This document shows, piece after piece, positions 14,366 to 23,217 of a stretch of DNA of 37,866 nt (the stretch's first letter is position 1; every line of letters starts with the position of its first letter). The position numbers were made by a program, and so were the translations under genes. The notes beneath the pieces were generated by a model. The model had not been told where the DNA came from. It did no database searches and saw nothing but the letters and a program-made list of their open reading frames with translations. Source of the DNA: Streptomyces nymphaeiformis (GTDB taxonomy: Bacteria; Actinomycetota; Actinomycetes; Streptomycetales; Streptomycetaceae); contig NZ_JACHJY010000022.1 in NCBI RefSeq assembly GCF_014203895.1, positions 1-37,866 of the forward strand. The letters run 5' to 3'.

Positions 14366-16030
14366 ATGTCAGGACCCCGCCCCGTGCGAGCCGCCCGCGG
14401 TACGGAACTGAGCGCCCTGGGATGGCAGCAGGAAGCCGCCCTCCGGATGCTCCAGAACAACCTCGACCCCGAGGTCGCCGAGCACCCCGACAAGCTCGTC
14501 GTCTACGGCGGCACCGGCAAGGCCGCCCGCGACTGGCGCTCCTTCGACGCCATGGTCCGCACCCTGCGCACCCTCAAGCAGGACGAGACGATGCTCGTCC
14601 AGTCCGGCCGCCCCGTCGGCGTCATGCAGACCCACGAGTGGGCGCCGCGCGTCCTCCTCGCCAACTCCAACCTCGTCGGCGACTGGGCCAACTGGGAGGA
14701 GTTCCGCCGCCTGGAGCACCTCGGCCTCACCATGTACGGCCAGATGACGGCCGGCTCCTGGATCTACATCGGCACCCAGGGCATCCTCCAGGGCACCTAC
14801 GAGACCTTCGCCGCCGTCGCCGCGAAGAAGTTCAACGGCACCCTCGCCGGGACGATCACCCTCACCGCCGGCCTCGGCGGCATGGGCGGCGCCCAGCCCC
14901 TCGCCGTCACGATGAACGACGGCGTCGCCATCTGCGTCGACGTCGACCCGCGCGCCATCGAGCGCCGCATCGAGCACCGCTACCTGGACGTCAAGGCCGA
15001 CAACCTCGCCCACGCCCTCCAGCTCGCCGTCGAGGCCCGCGACGCCCGCCGCCCGCTCTCCATCGGCCTCCTCGGCAACGCCGCCGAGCTGCTCCCGCAG
15101 ATGCTCGCCGAGGGCGCCCCGATCGACATCGTGACCGACCAGACCTCGGCCCACGACCCGCTGTCGTACCTCCCGATCGGCGTCGCCTTCGAGGACATGG
15201 CCGACGCGGCCGCCAAGGACCCGGCCGGCTTCACCCAGCGCTCCCGCGAGTCGATGGCCAAGCACGTCGAGGCCATGGTCGGCTTCATGGACGCCGGCGC
15301 CGAGGTCTTCGACTACGGCAACTCGATCCGCGGCGAGGCCCAGCTCGCCGGCTACGACCGCGCGTTCGCCTTCCCCGGCTTCGTCCCGGCGTACATCCGC
15401 CCGCTGTTCTGCGAGGGCAAGGGCCCGTTCCGCTGGGCCGCCCTCTCCGGCGAGGCCTCGGACATCCACAAGACGGACAAGGCGATCCTCGACCTCTTCC
15501 CGGAGAACGAGTCCCTCCACCGCTGGATCAAGATGGCCGGCGAGCGCGTCCACTTCCAGGGCCTCCCCGCCCGCATCTGCTGGCTCGGCCAGGGCGAGCG
15601 CGACAAGGCGGGCTCCATGTTCAACGACATGGTCGCCGACGGCACCCTCGCCGCCCCGCTCGCGATCGGCCGCGACCACCTCGACTGCGGCTCCGTCGCC
15701 TCCCCGTACCGCGAGACCGAGGCCATGCTCGACGGCTCCGACGCCATCGCCGACTGGCCGCTGCTCAACGCCATGGTCAACGTCGCCTCCGGCGCCTCCT
15801 GGGTCTCCATCCACCACGGCGGCGGCGTCGGCATGGGCCGCTCCATCCACGCCGGCCAGGTCTCCGTCGCCGACGGCACCAAGCTCGCCGGCGAGAAGAT
15901 CCGGCGCGTCCTCACCAACGACCCCGGCATGGGCGTCATCCGTCACGTCGACGCCGGCTACGACATCGCCGAGCGCGTCGCCGACGAGAAGGGCGTCCGC
16001 GTCCCGATGCGCGAGGGTGACTCCGCGTGA
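14366..16030 (+). CDS. hutU: urocanate hydratase
   Basis: A 554-residue cytosolic enzyme of the normal family length. The ATG at 14366 follows GAGGAGG. It converts urocanate to imidazolone propionate, using tightly bound NAD+ as an electrophile. Visible family marks are the start MSGPRPVRAARG, the NAD-site stretch GLGGMGGAQP, the WIYIGTQGILQGTYETF segment, the catalytic-region Cys in PARICWLGQG, and the HHGGGVGMGRSIHAG block. It is the first gene of the hut operon; the next gene overlaps by 4 bp (GTGA). It starts 103 bp from the divergent decarboxylase gene. Confidence 0.97.
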   Translation: MSGPRPVRAARGTELSALGWQQEAALRMLQNNLDPEVAEHPDKLVVYGGTGKAARDWRSFDAMVRTLRTLKQDETMLVQSGRPVGVMQTHEWAPRVLLANSNLVGDWANWEEFRRLEHLGLTMYGQMTAGSWIYIGTQGILQGTYETFAAVAAKKFNGTLAGTITLTAGLGGMGGAQPLAVTMNDGVAICVDVDPRAIERRIEHRYLDVKADNLAHALQLAVEARDARRPLSIGLLGNAAELLPQMLAEGAPIDIVTDQTSAHDPLSYLPIGVAFEDMADAAAKDPAGFTQRSRESMAKHVEAMVGFMDAGAEVFDYGNSIRGEAQLAGYDRAFAFPGFVPAYIRPLFCEGKGPFRWAALSGEASDIHKTDKAILDLFPENESLHRWIKMAGERVHFQGLPARICWLGQGERDKAGSMFNDMVADGTLAAPLAIGRDHLDCGSVASPYRETEAMLDGSDAIADWPLLNAMVNVASGASWVSIHHGGGVGMGRSIHAGQVSVADGTKLAGEKIRRVLTNDPGMGVIRHVDAGYDIAERVADEKGVRVPMREGDSA

Positions 16031-17313
16031 CCTCGCCCCACGACGCCGCCGAGGCGCCCCGCGGCTCCGCCCGGGCCGCCTCGGCGGGGCGGGGGGACTC
16101 CCCCTCGTTCCACGCCATGTGGACCAGCCTCCACGGAATCGGCCGCAACGCGGCCTCCGGCGGCTACCGCCGCTACGCCTGGACCCAGGCCGACGCCGAC
16201 TGCCGCCTCTGGTTCCGCATGCAGGCCGAGGCCCGCCGTCTCGACGTCGAGACCGACCGCAACGGCAACCAGTGGGCCTGGCTCGGCGACCCCACGGCCG
16301 GCGACGCCGTCGTCACCGGCTCCCACCTGGACTCCGTCCCCGACGGCGGCGCCTTCGACGGCCCCCTCGGCGTCGTGTCCTCCTTCGCCGCCCTCGACGA
16401 ACTCCGCGCCCGCGGCGTCTCGTTCAAGCGGCCCCTCGCCATCGTCAACTTCGGCGACGAGGAAGGGGCCCGCTTCGGCCTCGCCTGCGTCGGCTCCCGC
16501 CTCACCGCGGGACGGCTGACGAAGGAGCAGGCGTACGAGCTCCGCGACGCCGACGGCATCAGCCTCCCGCAGGCCATGGAGGCCGCCGGACACGACCCGT
16601 CGACGATCGGCGCGGACCCCGAGCGGCTCGCCCGCATCGGCGCCTTCGTCGAGCTCCACGTCGAGCAGGGCCGGGCCCTGGACCTGTCCGGGGACCCCGT
16701 CGGCATCGCCTCCTCCATCTGGCCGCACGGCCGCTGGCGGTACGACTTCGCCGGCGAGGCCAACCACGCGGGCACCACCCGCCTGGTCGACCGCCGCGAC
16801 CCGATGCTGACCTACGCCGAGACCGTCCTCGCCGCCCGCCGCGAGGCCGAACTCGCGGGCGCCGTCGCCACCTTCGGCAAGATCGCCGTCGAGCCGAACG
16901 GCGTCAACGCCATCCCGTCGATGGTCCGCGGCTGGCTCGACGCCCGCGCCGCCGACCAGAGCTCCCTCGACAAGGTCGTCGCGGGCGTCGAGGCGGAGGC
17001 CCGCGCCTACGCCGAGCGCCACGGCATCGACCTCACGGTCGTCCGGGAGTCCTTCACCCCGATCGTGGACTTCTCGCACGCCCTGCGCGACGAGCTCTCC
17101 AGGATCCTCGGCACCACCGGCAAGGTGCCGGTCCTCGGCACCGGAGCGGGACACGACGCGGGCATCCTGTCCGAAGCGATCCCGACCGCCATGCTGTTCG
17201 TACGGAACCCCACCGGCGTCTCGCACTCCCCGGCCGAGTTCGCCGCCGAGGACGACTGCGTCGCCGGAGTCCTCGCACTCGCCGACGTACTGGAGGAGCT
17301 GGCGTGCCGCTGA
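16027..17313 (+). CDS. M20-family amidohydrolase (allantoate/N-carbamoyl-amino-acid hydrolase type), probable N-formylglutamate hydrolase
   Basis: A 428-residue protein from the GTG at 16027, coupled to hutU. The di-zinc hydrolase marks are TGSHLDSVPDGG (His and Asp), NFGDEEGARFG (Glu pair), VELHVEQGRAL (His) and GVSHSPAEF (His). The lid and dimer domain lies around residues 210-330 (EANHAGTTRL). Enzymes of this type hydrolyse N-carbamoyl or ureido groups. Here it sits between hutU and hutF in an operon that lacks a hutG gene, while the HutF route yields N-formylglutamate. I infer that it deformylates that compound; an allantoate role would be out of place. Confidence 0.85.
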   Translation: MTSPHDAAEAPRGSARAASAGRGDSPSFHAMWTSLHGIGRNAASGGYRRYAWTQADADCRLWFRMQAEARRLDVETDRNGNQWAWLGDPTAGDAVVTGSHLDSVPDGGAFDGPLGVVSSFAALDELRARGVSFKRPLAIVNFGDEEGARFGLACVGSRLTAGRLTKEQAYELRDADGISLPQAMEAAGHDPSTIGADPERLARIGAFVELHVEQGRALDLSGDPVGIASSIWPHGRWRYDFAGEANHAGTTRLVDRRDPMLTYAETVLAARREAELAGAVATFGKIAVEPNGVNAIPSMVRGWLDARAADQSSLDKVVAGVEAEARAYAERHGIDLTVVRESFTPIVDFSHALRDELSRILGTTGKVPVLGTGAGHDAGILSEAIPTAMLFVRNPTGVSHSPAEFAAEDDCVAGVLALADVLEELACR

Positions 17314-18641
17314 CGACGTACTGGCTGGAACACGCCTGGCTCGACACGAACGTCGAGCCGGGCGTGGCCCTGGAGGTCACCGACGGCCGCATCGCCGCGG
17401 TCCGGACCGGCGTGGAGACGCCGCCGCCGGGCGCCGTCGTCCTGCGCGGCCTGACGATCCCCGGCCTCGCGAACGCCCACTCGCACGCCTTCCACCGCGC
17501 CCTGCGCGGCACGGTCCAGGTCGGCTCCGGCACCTTCTGGACCTGGCGCGAGGTCATGTACACCGTCGCCCAGCGCCTCACCCCCGACAGCTACTTCGCG
17601 CTCGCCCGCGCGGTGTACGCGGAGATGGCGCTCGCCGGCATCACCTCCGTCGGCGAGTTCCACTACCTGCACCACGCGCCCGGCGGCAGCCCGTACGCCG
17701 ACCCCAACGCGATGGGCGAGGCGCTCATCGCGGCCGCGGGCGAGGCGGGCATCCGCATCACCCTCCTCGACACCGCGTACCTCTCCTCCGGCTTCGGCGC
17801 CGCCCCCGAGCGGCACCAGCTCCGCTTCACGGACGGCACGGCCGAGAAGTGGGCGGAGCGGGTGAGCGCGCTGAAGGAGCGCGAAGGCGTACGCATCGGA
17901 GCGGCGATCCACTCGGTACGCGCGGTCCCGGCGGACCAGCTGGCGACGGTGGCCCAGTGGGCGGGGGCCCGCAACGCACCCCTCCACGTCCACCTCTCGG
18001 AGCAGACCGCCGAGAACGACGCCTGCCTCGCGGCCCACGGCATGACGCCGACCCAGCTCCTCGCGGAACACGGCGTCCTGGGCGCGCGGACGACGGGCGT
18101 CCACAACACCCACCTGACGGACGGGGACATCACGCTCCTCGGCACGTCGACCACCGGCACCTGCATGTGCCCGACGACCGAACGCGACCTCGCCGACGGC
18201 ATCGGCCCGGCCGTCGCCCTCCAGCGCGCCGGCTCGCCGCTCTCCCTCGGCAGCGACAGCCACGCCGTCATCGACCTCCTCGAAGAGGCGCGGGCGATGG
18301 AGCTGAACGAGCGCCTGCGCACCCGGACCCGCGGCCACTGGACGGCGGCCGCGCTCCTCCGCGCGGCGACGACGGACGGCCACGCGGCCCTCGGATGGCG
18401 GGACGCGGGCGTCCTGGAGACCGGCGCCCTGGCCGACTTCACCACGATCGCCCTGGACACGGTCCGCACGGCCGGCCCGGTCCCGCGCCTCGCGGCGGAG
18501 ACGGCGGTCTTCGCGGCGACGGCGGCGGACGTCCACCACGTGGTGGTGGGCGGCCGGACGGTCGTCCGAGACGGCGCCCACGTCTCCGTACCGGACGTCG
18601 GCGAGGCGCTGGCGACCGCGATCGCCGCGCTCAGGAACTAG
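17304..18641 (+). CDS. hutF: formimidoylglutamate deiminase
   Basis: A 445-residue amidohydrolase-superfamily enzyme. The GTG at 17304 follows GGAGG and overlaps the M20 gene by 10 bp. It starts TTYWLEHAWLDTNVEPG, a typical HutF opening. The metal ligands and catalytic residues are in NAHSHAFHRAL (two His), PLHVHLSEQT (His and Glu) and LGSDSHAVIDL (Asp). HutF removes the imino group of N-formimidoylglutamate, giving N-formylglutamate and ammonia. That is the two-step branch of histidine degradation, distinct from HutG-type direct hydrolysis to formamide. hutI follows after 58 bp. Confidence 0.95.
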   Translation: MPLTTYWLEHAWLDTNVEPGVALEVTDGRIAAVRTGVETPPPGAVVLRGLTIPGLANAHSHAFHRALRGTVQVGSGTFWTWREVMYTVAQRLTPDSYFALARAVYAEMALAGITSVGEFHYLHHAPGGSPYADPNAMGEALIAAAGEAGIRITLLDTAYLSSGFGAAPERHQLRFTDGTAEKWAERVSALKEREGVRIGAAIHSVRAVPADQLATVAQWAGARNAPLHVHLSEQTAENDACLAAHGMTPTQLLAEHGVLGARTTGVHNTHLTDGDITLLGTSTTGTCMCPTTERDLADGIGPAVALQRAGSPLSLGSDSHAVIDLLEEARAMELNERLRTRTRGHWTAAALLRAATTDGHAALGWRDAGVLETGALADFTTIALDTVRTAGPVPRLAAETAVFAATAADVHHVVVGGRTVVRDGAHVSVPDVGEALATAIAALRN

Positions 18642-18699
18642 GCGGGCCGACCGGCCCACCGGCCCGCACCCGAACGACCCGCCCCCACCGGAGAGCAAC

Positions 18700-19869
18700 A
18701 TGACGACGACGCTGATCACGAACATCGGCAGCCTGGTCACGAACGACCCGACCCTCGGCGAAGGCCCCCTGGGCCTGATCAAGGACGCCGCGCTCGTCCT
18801 GGAAGACGAAAAGGTTTCCTGGGCGGGCCCGGCGGCGCAGGCCCCGGCGGCCGACCAGGCGGTCGACGCGGCCGGCCGCGCCGTCATCCCCGGCTTCGTC
18901 GACTCCCACTCGCACCTCGTCTTCGCGGGCGACCGCACGGCCGAGTTCAACGCGCGGATGTCGGGCCAGCCGTACAAGGCGGGCGGCATCCGCACGACGG
19001 TCGCGGCGACGCGCGCCGCCACCGACGCCGAACTCTCGGCGAACGTGGCCAAGTACATGTGGGAGGCCCTCCGCCAGGGCACCACCACCTTCGAGACGAA
19101 GTCCGGCTACGGCCTGACCGTCGAGGACGAGGCCCGCGCCCTGCGCATCGCGGCCGAGCACACGGACGAGGTGACGTACCTCGGCGCGCACATCGTGTCC
19201 CCGGACTACGCCGACGACCCGGCCGCGTACGTGAAGCTGGTGACCGGCGAGATGCTGGACGCCTGCGCGCCGTACGCCCGCTGGGTGGACGTCTTCTGCG
19301 AGAAGGGCGCGTTCGACGGCGACCAGGCCCGCGCGATCCTCAAGGCCGGCCAGGCGAAGGGCCTCCAGGCCCGCGTCCACGCCAACCAGCTGACGTACGG
19401 CCCCGGCGTGCAGCTCGCGGTCGAGCTGGACGCGGCGAGCGCCGACCACTGCACGCACCTGACGGACGCCGACATCGACGCCCTCGCCCAGGGCGACACG
19501 GTCGCGACGCTGCTGCCGGGCGCGGAGTTCTCGACCCGCGCGGAATGGCCGGACGCCCGCCGCCTGATCGACGTCGGCGTGACGGTCGCCCTCTCCACGG
19601 ACTGCAACCCGGGCTCCTCCTTCACGTCCTCGATGCCGTTCTGCATCGCGCTCGCGGTACGGGACATGCTGATGACCCCGGACGAGGCGATCTGGTCCGC
19701 CACCGCGGGCGGCGCGGCGGCCCTGCGCCGCACCGACGTCGGCAGGCTGTCGGTCGGCGCCCGCGCGGACCTCGTCGTCCTCGACGCCCCGTCCCACGTC
19801 CACCTGGCCTACCGCCCGGGCGTGCCGCTGGTGGCGGAGGTCTGGCGCAAGGGCGTGCGGACGGTCTGA
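18700..19869 (+). CDS. hutI: imidazolonepropionase
   Basis: A 389-residue amidohydrolase from the ATG at 18700, with GGAGAG just upstream. It opens imidazolone propionate, the HutU product, to N-formimidoylglutamate. Visible marks are PGFVDSHSHLVFAGDR (metal HxH), ETKSGYGLTVEDE (substrate loop), RVHANQLTYG (His), ADHCTHL and ALSTDCNPGSS (Asp), and a late VGRLSVGARADLVVLD segment. The order hutU, M20, hutF, hutI covers three classic steps plus deformylation. Histidine ammonia-lyase (hutH) is not in the window. Confidence 0.97.
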   Translation: MTTTLITNIGSLVTNDPTLGEGPLGLIKDAALVLEDEKVSWAGPAAQAPAADQAVDAAGRAVIPGFVDSHSHLVFAGDRTAEFNARMSGQPYKAGGIRTTVAATRAATDAELSANVAKYMWEALRQGTTTFETKSGYGLTVEDEARALRIAAEHTDEVTYLGAHIVSPDYADDPAAYVKLVTGEMLDACAPYARWVDVFCEKGAFDGDQARAILKAGQAKGLQARVHANQLTYGPGVQLAVELDAASADHCTHLTDADIDALAQGDTVATLLPGAEFSTRAEWPDARRLIDVGVTVALSTDCNPGSSFTSSMPFCIALAVRDMLMTPDEAIWSATAGGAAALRRTDVGRLSVGARADLVVLDAPSHVHLAYRPGVPLVAEVWRKGVRTV

Positions 19870-19917
19870 TCACCGGAAGCCCGCCGCCCGGGCGGGGAAC
19901 GCCCGTAGCCTGACCCG

Positions 19918-20526
19918 ATGCCTCCGCCAGACGACGCACTGTCCCGAGCACTGGACGATCCCGCGGACCCGCCGTTCCACCCGCTTCCGCGGGCGGCGGC
20001 GGACCTCCTCCGCACCCTCGACGCGCCGCCGCGCCTGGCCGCCCACCTGCGCGCGGTGCACGACGTCGCCCGGCAGTTGGTCGGCTGGGTGGAGGAGCGC
20101 TGTCCGGACCTGGCCGTCGACCGTGGGGCCGTCCTGTTCGGGGCGGCGACCCACGACATCGGCAAGGTGGTGCACCCCGCCGAACTCTCCGGCCCCGGCT
20201 CCCTGCACGAGGAGGCGGGCAGGGAACTCCTCGCGGCGCACGGCTTCGCCCCGGAGCTGGCCCGCTTCGCGGCCACCCACGCGACGTGGACGGACCCCGG
20301 GGCGACCGTGGAGGACCTCCTGGTCAGCACGGCCGACAAGATCTGGAAGAACAAGCGGGTGCCCGCCCTCGAAGACCTCCTCGTGGCCCGGCTGACCGAG
20401 GCGACCGGCAGACCCCGCTGGGAGGAGTTCCTCGCCCTCGACGAACTGCTCGAACGCCTCGGCGCCGGCGCGGACCGCCGCCTCGCCTACCAGGCGACGT
20501 TCCCGACCGGCAGGCCCGTGCCCTGA
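19918..20526 (+). CDS. HD-domain phosphohydrolase, leaderless
   Basis: A 202-residue protein. The ATG at 19918 lies 6 nt past a -10-like TAGCCT (19906-19911) and has no ribosome-binding site. The HD metal residues are H in HLRAVHDVARQL, the HD pair in AATHDIGKVVH, and His in SLHEEAGRELL and ARFAATHATW, with a late D in LLVSTADKIWKN. This is an HD/PDEase-type phosphohydrolase acting on nucleotides or related phosphates. It is 48 bp after hutI, but its own apparent promoter suggests separate expression. The substrate is unknown. Confidence 0.85.
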   Translation: MPPPDDALSRALDDPADPPFHPLPRAAADLLRTLDAPPRLAAHLRAVHDVARQLVGWVEERCPDLAVDRGAVLFGAATHDIGKVVHPAELSGPGSLHEEAGRELLAAHGFAPELARFAATHATWTDPGATVEDLLVSTADKIWKNKRVPALEDLLVARLTEATGRPRWEEFLALDELLERLGAGADRRLAYQATFPTGRPVP

Positions 20527-20532
20527 GCCCCG

Positions 20533-20889
20533 TCACCGGAACTCGTGGACGACCTCGATCCCGCCCACGATGTGCGCGTTGAACTCGTCCAACTCCTCCG
20601 CTGGGACCCACAGTTCGAGGATCGTGCGGCCGCCCGCCTGCTGGACCGGATAGCGGCGGAGGAACTCCGTGTCGACCTCGAAGCGGGTCACGAAGCCGGC
20701 GCCGTCGTGCTTCACGTTCCAGTCGCGGGCGATCCTCACCGCGTACTCCTCGTCGAGGACCGGATAGAAGATCGGCTGCTCGGGCAGCCGCGGCGGCCAC
20801 GCGCACCAACCTGACTCCCGCACGAGCTCCAACTCGACCGGACCGGTGGGGCGCCACAGGGTCGTCGTCGGGCGGGTGCCGGTGCTCAT
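20533..20889 (-). CDS. conserved actinobacterial protein annotated as 'ADP-ribosylation/crystallin J1'-type
   Basis: A 118-residue soluble protein from the ATG at 20889. I recognise the sequence type: LWRPTGPVELELVRESGW, AWPPRLPEQPIFYPVL, GFVTRFEVDTEFLRRYPV and LELWVPAEELDEFNAHIVG. Close relatives are abundant in Streptomyces and are often auto-annotated with the ADP-ribosylation/crystallin J1 label, though the sequence shows no ADP-ribosylhydrolase metal motif. The function is unknown; the compact size and Trp-rich start suggest a binding fold. It converges on the HD gene with 6 bp between stops. Confidence 0.8.
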   Translation of the reverse strand: MSTGTRPTTTLWRPTGPVELELVRESGWCAWPPRLPEQPIFYPVLDEEYAVRIARDWNVKHDGAGFVTRFEVDTEFLRRYPVQQAGGRTILELWVPAEELDEFNAHIVGGIEVVHEFR

Positions 20890-21052
20890 GGCGGTTCGCT
20901 TTCCGGGTGGGGATCGGGGCCTGAACCGTAGCGGTGGTCTTGTGGCGCGGGCACCTCAATTCCGGTGGCCCCGCGTTCGTCCGGGCCCTCGGAGACGTAC
21001 AGATCGGCTGGTAGGTCAGGCCGACAGAGCCCGGACCGGAGCCCGGCCACAC

Positions 21053-21097
21053 GGAAGGGCCCGTTCGGGGTCGGTCGACCGTGAACGGGCCCTTTCC
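21053..21097. terminator. hairpin terminator downstream of sigI
   Basis: GGAAGGGCCCGTTC (21053-21066) pairs with GAACGGGCCCTTTCC (21083-21097), with one offset. It lies 19 bp past the sigI stop. In 20890-21052, upstream of the minus-strand gene at 20533-20889, I see no gene. Confidence 0.8.
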
Positions 21098-21115
21098 GTG
21101 GCCGTCTTGGCGGGG

Positions 21116-22003
21116 TCACTCCTCCAGTGTCAGCCCCCGCCGCAGCCGCCCGAGCGTGCGGGCGAGCAGCCGGGACACGTGCATCTGCGAGATGCCGAGC
21201 TCCGCGCCGATCTCCGACTGGGTGAGGCCGGAGACGAAGCGCAGGGAGAGGATCCGCCGCTCGCGCGCGGGCAGCGAGGCGATCATCGGCTTGAGGGAGG
21301 CGATGTACTCGATGCCGGTCAGACCGTTGTCCTCGTAGCCGAGCCGGTCGGCGAGCGCGGCCTCGCCGCCGGCGCCGTCCTCCTCGTCGGGCTGCGCGTC
21401 GAGCGAGGTCGCGGTGTAGGCGTTGCTCGCGGCCATGCCCTCGACGACCTCCTCCGGCGGGATGCGGAGTTCCTCGGCGAGTTCGGCGACGGTCGGGGCG
21501 CGGTCGAGGCGCTGGGAGAGCGCGTCGCCGGCCCTGGCGAGGTCGAGCCGGAGCTCCTGGAGTCTGCGGGGCACGTGCACGGACCACGACGTGTCGCGGA
21601 AGAAGCGCTTGATCTCGCCGATGATCGTCGGCATCGCGAAGGTCGGGAACTCGACGCCGCGGGTCAGTTCGAAGCGGTCGATCGCCTTGATGAGGCCGAT
21701 GGTGCCGACCTGGACGATGTCCTCCATGGGTTCGCTGCGCGTGCCGAACCGGGCGGCGGCGAACCGGACCAGGGCCAGGTTGAGTTCGACCAGGGTGTTG
21801 CGGACGTACGCGTGGTCGTGGGTGCCCTCCTCCAGCTCGGAGAGCCGGGCGAAGAGCTGCTTCGACAGGGCACGGGCGTCGACCGGTCCGATCCGGTCGA
21901 GCGGTATGTCGTGCAGCCGGTCGGGCAGTTCGACGAGAGGGGGGTGGGGGAGCGCTGCCGACGGCGCGTCGGGGGTACGCGGGGCGTCGAGCCGGGGTGA
22001 CAT
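21116..22003 (-). CDS. sigI: RNA polymerase sigma factor of the SigB/SigF group, SigI
   Basis: A 295-residue protein from the ATG at 22003 (GGAG upstream). Region 2 (LVRFAAARFG, MEDIVQVGTIGLIKAIDRFE, FPTFAMPTIIGEIKRFFRD) recognises the -10 element. Region 3 (SVHVPRRLQELRLDLARA) follows. Region 4, with the helix-turn-helix SGLTQSEIGAELGISQMH, binds the -35. This is the partner-switched SigB/F/G group. Divergent genes encode an anti-anti-sigma and an anti-sigma factor, matching the sigI-arsI-prsI locus of S. coelicolor, where SigI is held by PrsI and freed by ArsI (established from that work). The target regulon is not visible. Confidence 0.95.
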   Translation of the reverse strand: MSPRLDAPRTPDAPSAALPHPPLVELPDRLHDIPLDRIGPVDARALSKQLFARLSELEEGTHDHAYVRNTLVELNLALVRFAAARFGTRSEPMEDIVQVGTIGLIKAIDRFELTRGVEFPTFAMPTIIGEIKRFFRDTSWSVHVPRRLQELRLDLARAGDALSQRLDRAPTVAELAEELRIPPEEVVEGMAASNAYTATSLDAQPDEEDGAGGEAALADRLGYEDNGLTGIEYIASLKPMIASLPARERRILSLRFVSGLTQSEIGAELGISQMHVSRLLARTLGRLRRGLTLEE

Positions 22004-22076
22004 GGGTCTCCTTCTGGTGCTTCTCGCTGCGGTTTGCGGCGCCTCCAAAGCCGGCCGGGTCGGACGTTCCTTTCTA

Positions 22077-22106
22077 GCCCTACCGGTTGGACCCGGACAG
22101 TTGCAA
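22077..22106 (-). promoter_or_regulatory. candidate sigI promoter
   Basis: On the minus strand, TTGCAA (22106-22101), 18 bp, TAGGGC (22082-22077), about 75 nt upstream of the sigI start. It looks like a vegetative promoter. I did not find a convincing SigB-type GNNT-N14-16-GGGTA match, so autoregulation is not shown. Confidence 0.45.
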
Positions 22107-22225
22107 GTGGCAATAATCCGTTTCGTACCGATATGGGAAGTACCTCGTGTGCATCGGAGGGTGTGCCGCGAGTAGGGTTCGGGGCACGTCAGTCGGCATC
22201 CGCGAGAGCGAGAAGAGGCACGGCC

Positions 22226-22594
22226 ATGGACCGCGAACACATCGGCAGCGCGCCGCCCGCGCGGCTGCGGGTCGAGGTCCGCGACGTGGCCGGGAGCACG
22301 CTCCTCACGCCCGTCGGTGAGCTCGATCACCACACCGCCGACCTGCTGCGCGCCCCTCTGGACGGCGCCCTCGACGAGGGCCGCGCGCGGCTCGTCGTCG
22401 ACTGCTCGGGCCTGGAGTTCTGCGACTCGACCGGACTCAACGTGCTCCTTGGCGCCCGGCTGAGGGCGGACGCCGCCGGCGGCGGCGTCCATCTGGTGGC
22501 GATGCGGCCCCCGGTGGCCCGGGTGTTCCACATCACGGGCGCGGACGCCGTCTTCACCGTCCACGAGACGCTCGCCACAGCACTCCCCGGCTGA
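22226..22594 (+). CDS. arsI: anti-anti-sigma factor, STAS domain (ArsI)
   Basis: A 122-residue STAS-domain protein from the ATG at 22226; GAAGAGG lies upstream. The sequence LLTPVGELDHHTADLL is the first STAS strand and helix. DCSGLEFCDSTGLNVLL contains the phosphorylatable Ser68, at the position of SpoIIAA Ser58. In this family, unphosphorylated protein binds the anti-sigma kinase and releases sigma; phosphorylation by the kinase ends that. It is directly upstream of the kinase gene, with 93 bp between, and divergent from sigI. Confidence 0.93.
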   Translation: MDREHIGSAPPARLRVEVRDVAGSTLLTPVGELDHHTADLLRAPLDGALDEGRARLVVDCSGLEFCDSTGLNVLLGARLRADAAGGGVHLVAMRPPVARVFHITGADAVFTVHETLATALPG

Positions 22595-22687
22595 GACCCG
22601 CGTCATACGCCTCCTCCGGTGCCGCCGGCGCGGCCCGCCCGCACGTCCTGTCCCCTCTGTCCCGCCGATCGGTGAGGTGAAGCGTTG

Positions 22688-23107
22688 ATGGACCAAGCTT
22701 CCGACGTCCGTACGCTCGCCCTCGGCGAGACCAGCGGCACCGTGCCCCTCGCGCGCGACTTCACGCGGACGGCACTCCACGAGTGGGGCTGGCTGCCGGC
22801 CGCCACCGCCGACCGCAGGGCCGCCGCGGAGGACGTCCTGCTCGTCGTCTCCGAGCTCGTCACCAACGCCTGCCTGCACGCCGAGGGGCCCGAACGACTG
22901 CGCGTCCTGCGGACGCCCCGGACGCTGCGCCTCGAAGTCACCGACCGCGGCGCCGGCCAGCCCGCCCCCCGCACCCCGCACCGCTCCGGCCGCCCGGGCG
23001 GCCACGGCATGTTCATCGTCCAGCGCCTCTGCCTCGACTGGGGCATCGACCGCACCCCCGGAGCCCCCGGCAAGACGGTCTGGGCCGAACTGGCCGCGCC
23101 CGCCTAG
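22688..23107 (+). CDS. prsI: anti-sigma factor / serine kinase, SpoIIAB-like GHKL (PrsI)
   Basis: A 139-residue protein. The ATG at 22688 is preceded by GAGGTGA; a TTG directly before it is ignored. The ATPase marks are the N-box LVVSELVTNACLHAE, the G1 region VTDRGAGQP, and the G2 GGHGMFIVQRL. These define the HATPase_c/RsbW fold, which phosphorylates the STAS Ser and sequesters the cognate sigma factor. It is the partner of arsI and, by synteny, of sigI. It is followed by 110 bp and then the surface-protein operon. Confidence 0.92.
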   Translation: MDQASDVRTLALGETSGTVPLARDFTRTALHEWGWLPAATADRRAAAEDVLLVVSELVTNACLHAEGPERLRVLRTPRTLRLEVTDRGAGQPAPRTPHRSGRPGGHGMFIVQRLCLDWGIDRTPGAPGKTVWAELAAPA

Positions 23108-23217
23108 GACTTTCACAAGTTCACCGGTTCCCCTGCCTTCCCTCCTCAGGGCCCCGGGCGTACCTTGGCGGCCAATCTGAAAGACCGTCAGTTTCGTTGC
23201 GGTGAGGGGTGCTCGGG

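Noticed and set aside
16017..17303. In-frame extension upstream of hutF
   Set aside because: Arg/Pro-rich translation antisense in style to M20 gene codon bias; hutF begins at the GTG at 17304 with a ribosome-binding site.
20890..21052. Possible small gene between the crystallin-type gene and sigI
   Set aside because: No frame with start, ribosome-binding site and codon bias; only the terminator hairpin at 21053-21097 is supported.
21116..23116. A very long minus-strand reading frame covering sigI and beyond
   Set aside because: It runs through the sigI promoter and antisense to arsI and prsI. The part after 22003 lacks family homology; the sigI start at 22003 has a ribosome-binding site.
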